The notes below the pieces were generated by a model. The model saw nothing but the letters and a program-made list of their open reading frames with translations. It was not told where the DNA came from and did no database searches. From an uncultured Clostridia bacterium (GTDB taxonomy: Bacteria; Bacillota; Clostridia; Oscillospirales; Acutalibacteraceae), in NCBI GenBank assembly GCA_946539105.1, contig CAMNHG010000068.1, forward strand, positions 1 through 7,152: a stretch of 7,152 bases of DNA. The letters run 5' to 3'. The position numbers and the translations under genes were made by a program. Shown piece by piece: positions 6,665 to 7,152 of this stretch (position 1 is the stretch's first letter; every line of letters begins with the position of its first letter).

Positions 6665-6693
6665 ATTGCGCAAAAACTGCTAATTTACGCAAT
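6665..6693 (-). other. Hairpin / inverted repeat in the thyX leader
   Basis: On the minus strand ATTGCGTAAA (6693-6684) pairs with TTTTGCGCAAT (stem part 6674-6665). This gives a ten-pair stem with one G-U wobble and a nine-base loop (TTAGCAGTT). It ends 11 bases before the Shine-Dalgarno. No T-run follows, so it is not a terminator. As RNA it could protect the transcript's 5' end or affect ribosome access. As DNA it contains the palindrome TTGCGCAA and could be an operator. Neither role is shown by the sequence. Confidence 0.5.
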
Positions 6694-6722
6694 TATAGTA
6701 ATTATACTACATAATTAGAATT

Positions 6723-6751
6723 ATTATAGCATTTTTCAACGCTTTTTTCAA
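6723..6751 (-). promoter_or_regulatory. Predicted sigma-A promoter of the thyX operon
   Basis: On the minus strand a -35 box TTGAAA (6751-6746) is separated by exactly 17 bases from a perfect -10 TATAAT (6728-6723), which is preceded by TG-n (an extended -10). This is near-consensus for the housekeeping sigma factor and sits just downstream of the previous gene's terminator. Transcription would start at about 6716. Two more TATAAT hexamers lie at 6706-6701 and 6697-6692, but neither has a good -35 at the right distance. Confidence 0.75.
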
Positions 6752-6764
6752 TAGAAAATATAAC

Positions 6765-6799
6765 AAAAAAGAGATAACGGAAGCATTTTCCGTTATCTC
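6765..6799 (-). terminator. Intrinsic terminator of the ABC transporter gene
   Basis: The minus strand reads a perfect 12-bp stem, GAGATAACGGAA (6799-6788) and TTCCGTTATCTC (6782-6771), with a five-base loop. TTTTTT (6770-6765) follows immediately. It begins nine bases after the stop of the ABC ATPase gene and separates that unit from the thyX promoter. The opposite strand has no T-run after the stem, so it works in one direction. Confidence 0.95.
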
Positions 6800-6808
6800 C
6801 TGTTATTA

Positions 6809-7152
6809 TCAGTCTCCGAACTGATTAAATCGAGCCAAAAACTCACGTGTACGTTCGCTTGTCGGGTTGTCAATAACCTGCTCGGGCGTGCCCTCTTCCT
6901 CGATAAAGCCGTTATCCATAAAGATAATTTTATCGGCGACGTCGTGGGCAAAGCCGATTTCGTGAGTTACGACAATCATTGTGCTGTCCGAGCTTTTAAG
7001 CCCCCTGATTACGTTAAGAACCTCTCCGGTGAGCTCGGGGTCGAGCGCGGAGGTGGGCTCATCAAAGCACAGAATGTCCGGATGGAGTGCCAAAGCTCTT
7101 GCGATTGCAACTCGCTGCTGCTGTCCGCCGCTGAGATTGCAGGGGTAATAGT
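6809..7152 (-). CDS. Polar amino-acid ABC transporter ATP-binding protein (GlnQ/HisP type), 5' part outside window
   Basis: The last 113 residues are visible and the reading frame stays open to the right edge, so the true start is outside. This is the ATP-hydrolysing half of a cytoplasmic-membrane amino-acid importer. The signature loop LSGGQQQRVAIARAL comes about six residues into the visible part. It is followed by Walker B ILCFDEPT, the D-loop SALDPEL, the H-loop VVTHEIGFAHDVADK and the C-terminal IIFMDNGFIEEEGTPEQVIDNP...TREFLARF, which is characteristic of the polar amino-acid (glutamine/histidine/arginine/cystine) subfamily. Walker A and the Q-loop are not in the window. No permease or binding-protein gene follows, so those must lie upstream if they are linked at all. 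The specific substrate cannot be told from the ATPase. The gene ends nine bases before a strong terminator, so it is the last gene of its unit. Confidence 0.95.
   Translation of the reverse strand, partial: YYPCNLSGGQQQRVAIARALALHPDILCFDEPTSALDPELTGEVLNVIRGLKSSDSTMIVVTHEIGFAHDVADKIIFMDNGFIEEEGTPEQVIDNPTSERTREFLARFNQFGD

Larger units (their letters stand above)
6641..6716 (-). promoter_or_regulatory. thyX 5' leader (predicted)
   Basis: This is the predicted untranslated leader, about 75 nt, between the likely transcription start (seven bases past the -10 box) and the thyX ATG. It is AT-rich apart from a GC-containing hairpin at 6665-6693 and the Shine-Dalgarno at 6647-6653. It is too short and lacks any motif I know for a riboswitch or T-box. 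The exact 5' end is inferred from promoter position only. Confidence 0.45.

Noticed and set aside
6640..6673. Upstream in-frame ATG for thyX at 6673
   Set aside because: It has no ribosome binding site, while the AGGAGGT at 6647-6653 is ideally placed for the ATG at 6640.
6641..6716. Possible riboswitch (for example THF-type) in the thyX leader
   Set aside because: The predicted leader is only about 75 nt, with one simple hairpin and no conserved aptamer core or terminator/anti-terminator pair that I recognise.

Overview
The window reads as a compact, wholly co-oriented (minus-strand) piece of core chromosome from a Gram-positive anaerobe of the class Clostridia, probably near Ruminococcus/Oscillospiraceae. 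That placement is an inference. It rests on strong AGGAGG-type ribosome binding sites, a clostridial-style DUF2156 + GNAT pair, ThyX instead of ThyA, a Clostridia-like cysteine-rich ThyX tail, and an mltG–U32 peptidase adjacency reminiscent of the Bacillus subtilis yrrL–yrrNO neighbourhood. No mobile element, CRISPR array, tRNA or rRNA was seen.

Layout in the direction of transcription (right to left). The right edge holds the C-terminal part of a polar amino-acid ABC transporter ATPase, closed by a textbook intrinsic terminator (about 6765-6799). A 168-bp AT-rich gap (6641-6808) follows. It carries a near-consensus extended -10 promoter, two further TATAAT hexamers and a leader hairpin. An apparent eight-gene operon then runs to the left edge: thyX, tmk, a DUF2156 protein, a GNAT acetyltransferase, a DJ-1/PfpI protein, 5-formyltetrahydrofolate cyclo-ligase, mltG, and a U32-family peptidase/hydroxylase cut off by the window edge. 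Neighbouring genes overlap by 1-10 nt or are separated by 4-15 nt, and no terminator is visible between them, so co-transcription and translational coupling are likely.

Functionally, thyX (dUMP to dTMP using methylene-THF), tmk (dTMP to dTDP) and the formyl-THF cyclo-ligase (salvage of 5-formyl-THF) form a thymidylate/one-carbon group. mltG (peptidoglycan processing) and the U32 gene (probably tRNA or rRNA hydroxylation) are housekeeping partners. The DUF2156, GNAT and DJ-1 genes are accessory members of unknown substrate.

I found no convincing undescribed system. The items most worth a second look are the Ala in place of Ser/Thr in the Tmk Walker A motif, the cysteine cluster at the ThyX C-terminus, the structured thyX leader, and the translationally coupled DUF2156–GNAT pair.
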